From assembly GCF_964340395.1 (NCBI RefSeq), contig NC_135567.1, positions 18,028,806-18,092,805 on the forward strand: a stretch of DNA of 64,000 nucleotides, read 5' to 3'. The stretch is from Glandiceps talaboti. Lineage: Eukaryota; Hemichordata; Enteropneusta; Spengelidae. Both the position numbers and the translations under genes were made by a program. The notes beneath the pieces are model-generated. The model made no database searches. It had not been told where the DNA came from and saw only the letters and a program-made list of their open reading frames with translations. Shown in pieces: positions 48,010-60,393 of this stretch; within the stretch, counting starts at the first letter, position 1; every line of letters begins with the position of its first letter.

Positions 48010-50147
48010 ACGCAAGATAACTTCCCGTATATTGACTGTATTGTTAGGTACACTTGTAATATGGGAATAGAGTATGTGTTAATCTTTAAGATTCTACCAA
48101 CTTTCACTGGCTGCTGACCTTGGCATTTGTTTGAACTTCAACAGATTATACCATGTGTAGTAGTGTGCATGCTGTTACTGTTTATATCATTAACTAAATA
48201 CAAAGTCCGCACAGTATATACAGTAATGTTTGTGTGTTATCTGTATAGTGTCTCTCTCAACATTAAACCTTGTGATCAGGCTCCCTAATCTTGATAGTTC
48301 ATTTAGTGGCCGTGGCTCCCTTCTGGGAAAAGAGGTGTAATTTCCGTGACAATAGTAGTATGTTTGCACAAGATGTGTCTACGTATGTGATAGTAGGACA
48401 CGAAAATATCGGCTTTTCGTGACTTGTGCAAAAATACTGAAGTCGTCTGCTCAAAAACGTGCATTGCTCGTATCTTTAATAAACAACTTCATGGTATTTA
48501 TTATGTTGACAATAGTAAATATCAATGGAGTTACTAGATGTCAAACGAGGTGATGGTCGGACAATTCATGTCGACACTTTAAACAGAATTCGACTTAGTT
48601 TTCATGAGAAATTATAAATAAAGTCGAATGAATATTGAACTTCTCTTGATAGACTTTTTATAACCAATTCGTAGTAGTAAAACATCTAGACTAATAAAAA
48701 AAACAATAAAAAGTCCCCCCCCCCAAAAAAAAAAAAGAAAAAAGAAAAAAAAAAAAGAGAGGTTTCTGTACGCTACGGTTCACCTTATCTCGGATACACC
48801 TTTCCTTTATTAACCCTGTACTCGTGTCACTTTCCTAGAAAGGTGACTGGACAGTTATGATTTTTTTCGAGGGTTAAATAATGTCACTCATCTGGCATTT
48901 AAGAAAACAAACATAATTACACATAACTCCTGATCTGAAAAAATCAAATAAATTAAATCGTATAGATAGTGATTTCTTTACTGTGCATAATGCATTTCTG
49001 AAGGACGCCAAATCCCGTGACAAATGATTGACAGTTTTCAGCCTTTTGATTGATTGGTCTACACGTATTTAAATTGACCTTCCGGAGCTACGCATCGCGT
49101 TTTGACGATATATTTCGTACTATTACTGGCTTTTAGCCAACATACCAGAACCAAATACGCGTACCTAAATAAAAACAAAGTGCGCAACGTATTTGGAACG
49201 CTGAAAAGAATAGTAAGTAGGAGTTGTATAAGTGCACTAGTGGCTCATCGTTGACAAAAATTCAATATAAAGGTTAAAGGTTAAAACAAATTGATATACA
49301 TTGTTCAGATGTTTGATGCTAAAATTGGGACAATTCATGTTAGGAATATTTTATGTAACTTGTACAGTTTATAGAACATTACTAAATATTTTGATATTAT
49401 GCAAACAAGGCAACCAGGTGTGCTGATCGGAATGCAATCAAATACTTTTATCTATACAACTTAAACATGATAAAAACGCGGTTTCGAGTCATGAAATTAG
49501 GGGGGGGAGAGACGAATTCATGTTACTTCATAATTTTCATCGCTTCATAGGAGTAGAAAATAACAAGTATTGCGCATGTAACTGGTTGCCTCTTATTTTA
49601 TCCCTGCCATAGTACAACCACTTCAAGGGATTTATATACTTCTAAAAGTATAGGAACGATGGAAAGAAGAACTAACTATAAAACGAATGAAATGTAGATC
49701 AAATTATGGATTTTTTAGATTTAAGGAAAGAGGAATCCTAGCTTTGTATTGGTCTGAGTTATTGATTTGTGACCGGTCTGTGTGTGACAGTACATACTAT
49801 TCTAAGCTTGCCAACTACGACACCACTCATGATGGATATGTCACAATATACAGTAGCATGCAGTACTGGTAGCCAACCAGACAGTTAGACTTTCATTACA
49901 TAGCGCATAATTGAACCAAGTCCAAGTCCCCCCCCCAAAAAAAAAAACCAAACAAAAAACAAAAAAAAAACCTAAAAACTAAACAAAAACAAACAAAAAC
50001 AAAACAACAACAAACCAACAAATAAAAAACGTAGCCGTTCTATCTGAGATCATCATCATTGTTATAGTTGATGTAATGTGCATGCCATGGACGTCAGTAT
50101 ATACATGTAATTGATTAATTATGTTTATATATCGGTCCCCCTTTCAT

Positions 50148-50323
50148 AGATCTCCATAGTCTTGCTGCTAGACGTTCGGGCTTTCTTTCGATGCTATAAC
50201 TATAAGCGAACGAAGTTCGCATGTGAGGGCCTGCGATGTTCCATCCTCGATAGCGTTGTTCGGCTGTGTGTCGTATTTTATCGGAAGAACATCCGAGGTC
50301 TAGCTGATAGACTAAGATCTCCA
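50148..50323. repeat. ~167-bp segment present in copies B and C, absent from A
   Basis: The segment is bounded by direct repeats of agatctcca (50148-50156 and 50315-50323; equivalent at about 54595-54770). Copy A has one agatctcca (45888-45896), exactly what slippage or recombination between the short repeats would leave. The minus strand here forms part of a 114-codon ORF that the deletion disrupts in A. Confidence 0.85.
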
Positions 50324-50834
50324 CTGCTCTCGCCCGTTTCCTTACCGAAAACATAGTAGCAGCACATTGTCTAGGGGTTCCCTCTCTGGTGTTACCTAGA
50401 TGTATAAAGTATCCCGTTGTTTTATATTGTACCAACTGCAAGTGTGCTTTATACACCAATTTGGATTATTAACAGTTGTTTTAAAATATGCGAAGTTGGC
50501 TTCCCCTGATAGGACAATGCTAAGGGCATAATACAAAGCTAAAGAATAAATAGTAAAGCGAGTTCTTACTTACATGTCATTTTGTGTGCAAGTTATGATA
50601 CCTTATATTATACACCACATTATTGTGTTAGTCTGTATAACATTAGTTGATCAATCTGAAACTGAGCGACAAATTGAAGCTCTAACCTGTTTACATAACC
50701 TTTGTTCGGTGGTACGTCGGTCTTCAACACCATGAGGGGATTGCTTTGTCAGTAATGTGTGGACCCTTTAAAGGGTGGGTGGGTGGGTGCTAGTGTACCG
50801 TTCCGCTGTGAGAAGGCACAATAGACCTGTTGCC

Positions 50835-51134
50835 GGTTCCAAGATGCATTGCGCGTCTCTCCATACAATGCCATGTATTCTGTACGCGCGGAGGGGTTTG
50901 CACGCGCTACTCAGGGGATGGTTGTCACATGATGGTACCCTGGGTTTACCCGTGAAATCCCACTCTCATCGATGGCGTTCAGTCTTTGTCCAATAAAATC
51001 ACCCATAATTAAAGAGGTCAATATGTCTTACCATCATTTCCTGATGAAAATGTTATTTTAAATGTAATAAGGATAAAACAAGACTAAATCTAACAACATA
51101 AGCGACGTCCTCCCGCGCAATGCATCTTGGAAAC
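50835..51134 (+). mobile_element. Small TIR element, family 1, in copy B
   Basis: Same element and position as in copy A, with a 2-bp deletion near 50966 (ctctcatc vs ctctctcatc). Confidence 0.85.
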
Positions 51135-51745
51135 AGAAAATCGACTATTATTACACCTCGGTAAAACCCTATTAAATTACCTCTCATGCATATTCATATG
51201 TGGTTAGCCAATTATTGCTTAGTGTAGATAGCTACCCATCTACACTACATAATGTTTTCTAGTTTTATTCAGGTGTGGGGTAGTGGAGGGTCCTCTGTCT
51301 CCTCTGTGTTTTCCTCCCCTTGTCCACTCCAAACATGCCCTCTCTAATATTCACCAACCCACCTACACCAACTTGAGAGCTTGTCTAAGGTATTGAGTCT
51401 GCAAAATATTATTTATTTATTCATTCAGATATATTCTCGACACTATAGGGTGTTAATCTTGCCTTTTATTGTTTTTCATGTATTCTGTAATTCAGTGTCC
51501 ATGTACATCCATAGTCAGCGGTAGGGGGCGATGTTCATCGACAGTCAATCTTCAGCTTCCATATGCTGACGTCAAAAGTTGAAAGAGACGTCATTTGGGT
51601 AGTGGCACTCTCGGCATTGCTCTGCTGGTTACCAAAGACGAGGGGAGAATTGACAGGCAACACGACAGTGTTGAAACATCAGAATCATTTATTCGTATGC
51701 TATATAATGTGACCCCATGGAACTTGCAGTCGGGGGGTACTTCAT

Positions 51746-52401
51746 ATTTCTCAACATTTTAGGCATAATACTTACGCTTAGATGATATGTAACAAAAGTA
51801 CAATTGGCAATCAACTATAAAGTTCTAAGTGTTGTATAAAAATGTACTAACAACTATGAATTTTATATGAAACTACCAAATGTCAAGAAAGTATCACTAA
51901 CTTGGGTAGCCAGTCTGTATGAAAAGTTGTAATATGCAAATTTATTTTGATATATCTATTCACAGTAATCTATATGTTTTGCAGTTATAACAGGACTGGT
52001 ACATATATTTTCCTTACAAATATTATGCATGCCTTTCAAGAAAACATGTGACAACGTTCCATGATTACTATCTTATACAATATATAATTGCTACTAGAAC
52101 CGATGAAAATGGACACCCAGAAACCCATCAGTGACAATTCTACACTTCGCAGAAATGTTTTACAGAACTTTTATCTTGTCTGACTCTAAGGATGTGCGAC
52201 AGAACAAATCAGAGAGAGTTGTTGGTAAATATTGTTTAGTGTCATGATGAACTTCACCGAATGTCAGGTAGACAACTTTGCTAACCTTTGACCTTAAAAG
52301 TCAGCTGATCTGTTAAAATTTAAGCACATACTCGCATACAGAGTCTCTATGGAATGCCCTAAAATTGCAGCAGCAGCAGCAGCAGCAACAACAACAACAG
52401 C

Positions 52402-52446
<45 letters not shown>

Positions 52447-55400
52447 ACGCAAGATAACTGTTCCCGTATATTGACTGTATTGTTAGGTACACTTGTAATA
52501 TGGGAATAGAGTATGTGTTAATCTTTAAGATTCTACCAACTTTCACTGGCTGCTGACCTTGGCATTTGTTTGAACTTCAACAGATTATACCATGTGTAGT
52601 AGTGTGCATGCTGTTACTGTTTATATCATTAACTAAATACAAAGTCCGCACAGTGTGTAAAGTAATGATTGTGTGTCATCTTTATTGTGTCTATCTCAAC
52701 ATTAAACCTTGTGATCAGGCTCCCTAATCTTGATAGTTCATTTAGTGGCCGTGGCTCCCTTCTGGGAAAAGAGGTGTAATTTCCGTGACAATAGTAGTAT
52801 GTTTGCACAAGATGTGTCTACGTATGTGATAGTAGGACACGAAAATATCGGCTTTTCGTGACTTGTGCAAAAATACTGAAGTCGTCTGCTCAAAAACGTG
52901 CATTGCTCGTATCTTTAATAAACAACTTCATGGTATTTATTATGTTGACAATAGTAAATATCAATGGAGTTACTAGATGTCAAACGAGGTGATGGTCGGA
53001 CAATTCATGTCGACACTTTAAACAGAATTCGACTTAGTTTTCATGAGAAATTATAAATAAAGTCGAATGAATATTGAACTTCTCTTGATAGACTTTTTAT
53101 AACCAATTCGTAGTAGTAAAACATCTAGACTAATAAAAAAAGCAATAAAAAGTCCCCCCCCAAAAAAAAAGAAAAAAGAAAGAAAAAAAAAGAGGTTTCT
53201 GTACGCTACGGTTCACCTTATCTCGGATACACCTTTCCTTTATTAACCCTGTACTCGTGTCACTTTCCTAGAAAGGTGACTGGACAGTTATGATTTTTTT
53301 CGAGGGTTAAATAATGTCACTCATCTGGCATTTAAGAAAACAAACATAATTACACATAACTCCTGATCTGAAAAAATCAAATAAATTAAATCGTATAGTA
53401 TAGATAGTGATTTCTTTACTGTGCATAATGCATTTCTGAAGGACGCCAAATCCCGTGACAAATGATTGACAGTTTTCAGCCTTTTGATTAATTGGTCTAC
53501 AGGTATATAAATAGACCTTCCGGAGCTACGCATCGCGTTTTGACGATATATTTCGTACTATTACTGGCTTTTAGCCAACATACCAGAACCAAATACGCGT
53601 ACCTAAACAAAAACAAAGTGCGCAATGTATTTGGAACGCTGACAAGAATAGTAAGTAGGAGTTGTATAAGTGCACTAGTGGCTCATCGTTGACAAAAATT
53701 CAATATAAAGGTTAAAGGTTAAAACAAATTGATATACATTGTTCAGATGTTTGATGCTAAAATTGGGACAATTCATGTTAGGAATATTTTATGTAACTTG
53801 TACAGTTTATAGAACATTACTAAATATTTTGATATTATGCAAACAAGGCAACCAGATGTGCTGATCGGAATGCAATCAAATACCTTTATCTTTACAACTT
53901 AAACATGATAAAAACGCGGTTTCGAGTCATGAAATTAGGGGGGGGGGGGAGAGACGAATTCATGTCACTTCATAATTTTCATCGCTTCATAGGAGTAGAA
54001 AATAACAAGTATTGCGCATGTAACTGGTTGCCTCTTATTTTATCCCTGCCATAGTACAACCACTTCAAGGGATTTATATACTTCTAAGAGTATAGCAACG
54101 ATGGAAAGAAGAGCTAACTATAAAACGAATGAAATGTAGATCAAATTATGGATTTTTTAGATTTAAGGAAAGAGGAATCCTAGCTTTGTATTGGTCTGAG
54201 TTACTGATTTGTGACCGGTCTGTGTGTGACAGTACATACTATTCTAAGCTTGCCAACTACGACACCACTCATGATGGATATGTCACAATATACAGTAGCA
54301 TGCAGTACTGGTAGCCAACCAGACAGTTAGACTTTCATTACATAGCGCATAATTGAACCAAGTCCAAGTCCCCCCCCCAAAAAAAAAAAAAACAAACAAA
54401 CAAAAAACAAAAAAAACCCTAAAAACTAAACAAAAACAAACAAAAACAAAACAACAACAAACCAACAAATAAAAAACGTAGCCGTTCTATCTGAGATCAT
54501 CATCATTGTTATAGTTGATGTAATGTGCATGCCATGGACGTCAGTATATACATGTAATTGATTAATTATGTTTATATATCGGTCCCACTTTCATAGATCT
54601 CCATAGTCTTGCTGCTAGACGTTCGGGCTTTCTTTCGATGCTATAACTATAAGCGAACGAAGTTCGCATGTGAGGGCCTGCGATGTTCCATCCTCGATAG
54701 CGTTGTTCGGCTGTGTGTCGTATTTTATCGGAAGAACATCCGAGGTCTAGCTGATAGACTAAGATCTCCACTGCTCTCGCCCGTTTCCTTACCGAAAACA
54801 TAGTAGCAGCACATTGTCTAGGGGTTCCCTCTCTGGTGTTACCTAGATGTATAAAGTATCCCGTTGTTTTATATTGTACCAACTGCAAGTGTGCCTTATA
54901 CACCAATTTGGATTATTAACAGTTGTTTTAAAATATGCGAAGTTGGCTTCCCCTGATAGGACAATGCTAAGGGCATAATACAAAGCTAAAGAATAAATAG
55001 TAAAGCGAGTTCTTACTTACATGTCATTTTGTGTGCAAGTTATGATACCTTATATTATACACCACATTATTGTGTTAGTCTGTATAACATTAGTTGATCA
55101 ATCTGAAACTGAGCGACAAATTGAAGCTCTAACCTGTTTACATAACCTTTGTTGGGTGGTACGTCGGTCTTCAACACCATGAGGGGATTGCTTTGTCAGT
55201 AATGTGTGGACCCTTTAAAGGGTGGGTGGGTGGGTGCTAGTGTACCGTTCCGCTGTGAGAAGGCACAATAGACCTGTTGCCGGTTCCAAGATGCATTGCG
55301 CGTCTCTCCATACAATGCCATGTATTCTGTACGCGCGGAGGGGTTTGCACGCGCTACTCAGGGGATGGTTGTCACATGATGGTACCCTGGGTTTACCCGT

Positions 55401-56174
55401 GAAATCCCACTCTCTCATCGATGGCGTTCAGTCTTTGTCCAATAAAATCACCCATAATTAAAGAGGTCAATATGTCTTACCATCATTTCCTGTCAGTGAA
55501 AATGTTATTTTAAATGTAATAAGGATAAAACAAGACTAAATCTAACAACATAAGCGACGTCCTCCTGCGCAATGCATCTTGGAAACAGAAAATCGACTAT
55601 TATTACACCTCGGTAAAACCCTATTAAATTACCTCTCATGCATATTCATATGTGATTAGCCAATTATTGCTTAGTGTAGATAGCTACCCATCTACACTGC
55701 ATAATGTTTTCTAGTTTTATTCAGGTGCGGGGTAGTGGAGGGTCCTCTGTCTCCTCTGTGTTTTCCTCCCCTTGTCCACTCCAAACATGCCCTCTCTAAT
55801 ATTCACCAACCCACCTACACCAACTTGAGGCTTGTCTAGAGTATTGAGTCTGCAAAATATTATTTATTCATTAAGATATATTCTCGACACTATAGGGTGA
55901 TGATCTTGCCTTCTGTTGTTTTTCATGTACTCTGTAATTCAATGTCCATACATCCATAGTCAGCAGTAGGGGGCGATATTCATAGACAGTCAATCTTCAG
56001 CTTCCATATGCTGACAAAAGTTGAAAGAGACGTCATTTGGGTAGTGGCACTCTCGGCATTGCTCTGCTGGTTACCAAAGACGAGGGGAGAATTGACAGGC
56101 AAAACGACAGTGTTGAAACATCAGAATCATTTATTCGTATACTATAATGTGACCCCGTGGAACTTGCAGTCGGT
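51746..56174 (+). repeat. Tandem segmental duplication, copy C (about 4,430 bp)
   Basis: Head to tail with copy B. (CAG/CAA)n is at 52366-52446; the family 1 element is at 55282-55586; the conserved ORF is at 54129-54314. Similarity to the unit end stops near 56174, at 'aacttgcagtcgg', where another repeat begins. The last ~350 bp are more diverged from A and B than the rest. Confidence 0.95.
55282..55586 (+). mobile_element. Small TIR element, family 1, in copy C
   Basis: Same element and position, with a small insertion near 55493 (cctgtcagtgaaaat vs cctgatgaaaat). Confidence 0.85.
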
Positions 56175-56694
56175 GGGGTGGGGGTGGGGGTACTCCCACT
56201 TATTGGGTATACGTATATGTGCCGCCCTTTTGGGTGGTATTTTGCCCTTTGGTCTAGAATGGTACTGTCTTTTGAGAGCTAATGTCTAAAATGGGGTTCA
56301 TTTTTCACAATTGTTTATTTTGTTTGGTATAAAGTGGGGTCCTGGAAGGAACTCCTTAATAAATTCTCGACTAGTTCGGGAATTTCCCCCTGCTAATTCA
56401 CTGGTTGACATTTTCATATCAGTGACTATGAGATAGTATGCACACCCACTGAAATGTTTGTTCTTAGATATCGCCCCATAATGCATTGTTACGTTAACTG
56501 TGCATGCGCAACATAGCATCCGGTCCATCGTTCAAAAATGCATTCAACATTGGTGTAAAATGGGGTCTTCTAAATGGTTGAATAGTCTGAAATGGGGTAT
56601 TGGTTTTGGGTCAAAATTTGGTCTAAAATGGGGTCTGGGGTTTACAGCTTTGGCCACACACAGACCTGGTCAGTGGTACCCCCCCCCCCCCCAG
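56175..56694. mobile_element. Dispersed repeat with G/C-homopolymer inverted ends
   Basis: Starts with a G-rich run leading into ggtactccc and ends with gtggtacc followed by a C14-type run, so the termini are inverted copies. The interior holds several 'aaatggggt' motifs. No coding capacity. Probably a non-autonomous element; family unknown. Confidence 0.5.
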
Positions 56695-56972
56695 TTAATA
56701 GACAGTAAATTAGTGCATATGTAAACACACTTTACACTAAAGTGTTGTCTCATTGGGATTAAATTAACATATCACTGTAATTGCAATGAATGCATATCAA
56801 TAATGCGACCCTAGTCCAAATGTTGCATTATAACTATCAATAATACAGTGACCATCGCTTCTATATATATTAATCCTGTTTCCTATTTTCAACGGATCGG
56901 AGGAAATGACCCATTTCCAATCTCATAATTTATGCTTTACGATAATCAAAACGACAGGTAAATATGTCATAT

Positions 56973-57166
56973 GTGTATGTAGTATGTAGTACTATGAATG
57001 CAAAGCCAGTATGTAGTAGTATGTAGTGCTGTGAATACAAAGCCAGTAAGTAGTAGTATGTAGTGCTGTGAATACAAATCCAGTATGTAGTAGTATGTAG
57101 TGCTGTGAATACAAATCCAGTATGTAGTAGTATGTAGTGCTGTGAATACAAAGCCAGTATGTAGTA
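56973..57166. repeat. 37-bp minisatellite, left block
   Basis: About five copies of a 37-bp unit built of gtatgtagtagtatgtagtg followed by ctatgaatacaaagcca. The same unit continues after an 860-bp interruption. Confidence 0.95.
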
Positions 57167-57892
57167 TTATACGTCACCTGTCACCAATCTCGCATTCTGA
57201 TTGGTCGAGAGCCCTGCAGATACACAGGCATATTTTTCACCAACAGCCGTATTTTTGCTTGTTGTATCACGTGATCACTGCACTTCTCCTTGTAAACAAA
57301 TCTAGCAGACAACTAGAGATCGAGCTATAACCAGCATTTCCAATGCCAAATTTGTTGTCAATCGAACAAAATATCACCGTTGTATACATTGTAACAAGTC
57401 TTTGAACTGTATTTTTCATGTCACAGGGAAATAGTCAAAAATTCCCCACACAACCGTGAAAGTCCAGTGACGGCGAACGCACGGTCGTCACGCGATCGTA
57501 AACATGAATTCCTAAATTTATGAAGGATATAAAAATTACCACCACAGAGGGTGTAATTTTTGCTTAACTAGAACAACAAAGCATATCACGAACATTTATA
57601 AACATTTAATGGAATACAGTACGCAAAACAAAGACGCACTCATTTCTCAGCTGATGGTTATAAGTTTGAATATATCGCTGAGTGATATGCAAATAGTAGA
57701 CATTATGTCATACTACTGAGCAAACGCGCGCTCTGATTGGACGATAAAGTTAAGGCTGACATGTAAACAACCGCATTGCAGAGAGGTGCATGATACTACG
57801 CTCAACAGTATAACGCGGAAGTGATTTTATTTTAACATGAAACAGCATTTTAGACATTCAAAAATGAATTCATAGTCGCAGGTGACGTATAA
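57167..57892. mobile_element. TIR element (726 bp) inserted in the minisatellite
   Basis: Perfect 14-bp terminal inverted repeats, TTATACGTCACCTG at 57167-57180 and its reverse complement at 57879-57892. Ends near TCTGATTGG motifs. No transposase ORF, so non-autonomous. A terminal fragment of the same family lies at 6605-6674. Confidence 0.85.
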
Positions 57893-57893
57893 G

Positions 57894-58034
57894 TATGTTA
57901 TTTGCCAAATACTGTTCCACATCTTGCTGCTTGAGGTAATTTTTCTGGTATAACGGCTCGCCTCCGGCTCTCCGTTATACCAGAAAAATTACCTCTCGCA
58001 GCAAGATATGGAACGGTATTTGGCAAATAACATA
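57894..58034. repeat. Hairpin with 63-bp arms and a 15-bp loop
   Basis: 57894-57956 pairs with 57972-58034 with few mismatches (tatgttatttgccaaatac vs gtatttggcaaataacata; ggtaatttttctggtataac vs gttataccagaaaaattacc). It sits directly against the TIR element and may be a second foldback insertion or part of one composite element. Confidence 0.9.
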
Positions 58035-59290
58035 TACGTATGTAGTACTATGAATGCAAAGCCAGTATGTAGTAGTAATAGTATGTAGTGCTGTGAATAC
58101 AAAGCCAGTATGTAGTAGTATGTAGTGCTATGAATACAAAGCCAGTATGTAGTAGTATGTAGTACTATGAATACAAAGCCAGTAAGTAGTAGTATGTAGT
58201 GATATGAATACAAAGCCAGTATGTAGTAGTATGTAGTACTATGAATGCAAAGCCAGTATGTAGTAGTAGTATGTAGTGCTGTGAATACAAAGCCAGTATG
58301 CAGTAGTATGTAGTGCTATGAATATAAAGCCAGTATGTAGTAGTATGATTGTAGTACTATGAATGCAAAGTCAGTATGTAGTAGTATGTAGTCCTATGCA
58401 TACAAAGCCAGTATGTAGTAGTATGCAGTGCTATGAATACAAAGTCAGTATGTAGTAGTATGCAGTGCTATGAATACAAAGCCAGTATGTAGTAGTATGT
58501 AGTGCTATGAATACAAAGCCAGTATGTAGTAGTATGTAGTGCTATGAACACAAAGCCAGTATGTAGTAGTATGTAGTACTATGAATGCAAAGTCAGTATG
58601 TAGTAGTATGCAGTGCTGTGAATACATAGCCAGTATGTAGTGCTATGAATACAAAGCCAGTATGTAGTAGTATGTAGTGCTGTGAATACAAAGCCAGTAA
58701 GTAGTAGTATGTAGTGATATGAATACAAAGCCAGTATGTAGTAGTATGTAGTGCTGTGAATACAAAGCCAGTAAGTTGTAGTATGTAGTGATATGAATAC
58801 AAAGCCAGTATGTAGTAGTATATGTAGTACTATGAATACAAAGCCAGTATATAGTAGTATGTAGTACTATGAATACAAAGCCAGTATGTAGTAGTATGTA
58901 GTGCTATGAATACAAAGCCAGTATGTAGTGCTATGAATACAAAGCCAGTATGTAGTAGTATATGTAGTACTATGAATACAAAGCCAGTATATAGTAGTAT
59001 GTAGTACTATGAATACAAAGCCAGTATATAGTAGTATGTAGTACTATGAATACAAAGCCAGTATGTAGTAGTATGTAGTGCTATGAATACAAAGCCAGTG
59101 TGCAGTAGTATGTAGTGCTATGAATACAAAGCCAGTGTGTAGTAGTATGTAGTGCTATGAATACAAAGCCAGTATGTAGTAGTATGTAGTGCTATGAATA
59201 CAAAGCCAGTGTGTAGTAGTATGTAGTGCTATGAATGCAAATCAGTATGTAGTACTATGAATACAGAGACAGTATGTAGTAGTATGTAGT
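58035..59290. repeat. 37-bp minisatellite, right block
   Basis: About 33 units. Variants include shortened units lacking the tagtagtatg part and g/a changes at fixed positions (gctgtg vs gctatg; aatgc vs aatac), giving a higher-order variant pattern. Confidence 0.95.
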
Positions 59291-60098
59291 GAGGAAAAAA
59301 TGGCTCTTTGTTGACACTTTACTGTATGTTAGTACTATGCGTTTACTATAGCGAAACATTTTCCGTTTCTCAAATTGACATTGTTTTTAAAGAAATATTT
59401 CTACTGAGGGATAGATACAAACATCCATAAACATCCATTCAAAATAAAATCGATTTAACAGGATGAGAATAAATGGCTCACACACAAAAAAAAACAAAGT
59501 TAAAAAATTAGTTTTTTATCCTACATTGAACTATTGATCGCCCTAATTGTAAGGATGCATCTAACATAGTTATTGATGTAGGTATTGTCAGTCAAAGTTT
59601 ATAACACTTTATAAACTTTTTGTGTCTTCAAAAAAAATATACAACACTATTTCAAGTAAGACAAAAGTACCAACCCATAACCATAAAATTACAGTACAAT
59701 ATTAAATAAATGCCACAAGATATAATAAACTTAACCAATAAATGACATGAACATATTTAAAGTGTTTCAAAAGTTTTCTTTTTTGTCCCCCTCCAGGATT
59801 TAACTTCTCATAACTTGATTATAACACAAAGATGTCAATATTTATAAATGTTAAGTTGAGAGCTTATTACTTCAGATAATTGTTCATGAATATCCATTGT
59901 TCATCGAATACATATGCATATATGTTACGTCCCCTTGGGCAAGAGTGGACCACTATGAGAAAAAATGTAATACGTTGAAATATGAACTCGTCACATGATA
60001 ATCTTTATATAGGTCACTGATCAGCTGATCCTTCGTGTTAGCAACTCGCAGTCATTAACGTTTCTTGGTACTCCACACCTTGGACATCACACACCGGT
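59291..60098. promoter_or_regulatory. 5' flank of the SLC16-like gene
   Basis: An 800-bp AT-rich interval between the minisatellite and ATG 60099. The promoter should be here by position; no specific element was identified with confidence. Confidence 0.35.
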
Positions 60099-60393
60099 AT
60101 GAAACAGACACACGCGAGATCAAAATCCTTAGAATCAAGTAGTGACAGTCGATATGGTAACCAATTACAATCGGACGTCAACGACCAAAATGATAGAATT
60201 AGTACTGACGAACTGGATGGCGGTATCTATGGCTGGCTTGTAGTTTTTGCATGTCATGTTTGCTATATGTTTGTGTCTGGCATGTTTCAATCCATAGGAC
60301 CTATATTTGTAGCTTTGCAGACATCGTTTGGGTCAGGATCAGCACGTACATCGTGGATTATTTCCGTAACTGCGAGTGTTGAAATGACAATAG
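60099..60393 (+). CDS. SLC16-like exon 1
   Basis: ATG 60099 to the donor ATAG|GTAAGA. Encodes a 45-residue hydrophilic N-terminus, helix 1 and most of helix 2. Confidence 0.92.

Larger units (their letters stand above)
47321..51745 (+). repeat. Tandem segmental duplication, copy B (4,425 bp)
   Basis: Head to tail with copy A and nearly identical over most of its length. (CAA)n is at 47942-48007; the family 1 element is at 50835-51134; the conserved ORF is at 49687-49872. An A-rich insertion is near 48725-48760. Confidence 0.95.

Noticed and set aside
50115-50459. 114-codon minus-strand ORF in units B and C as a gene
   Set aside because: Disrupted in copy A, no recognised domain, and no start context or splice support.
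57989-59290. CRISPR-like array
   Set aside because: The 37-bp units are directly contiguous with no unique spacers; it is a minisatellite in animal DNA.
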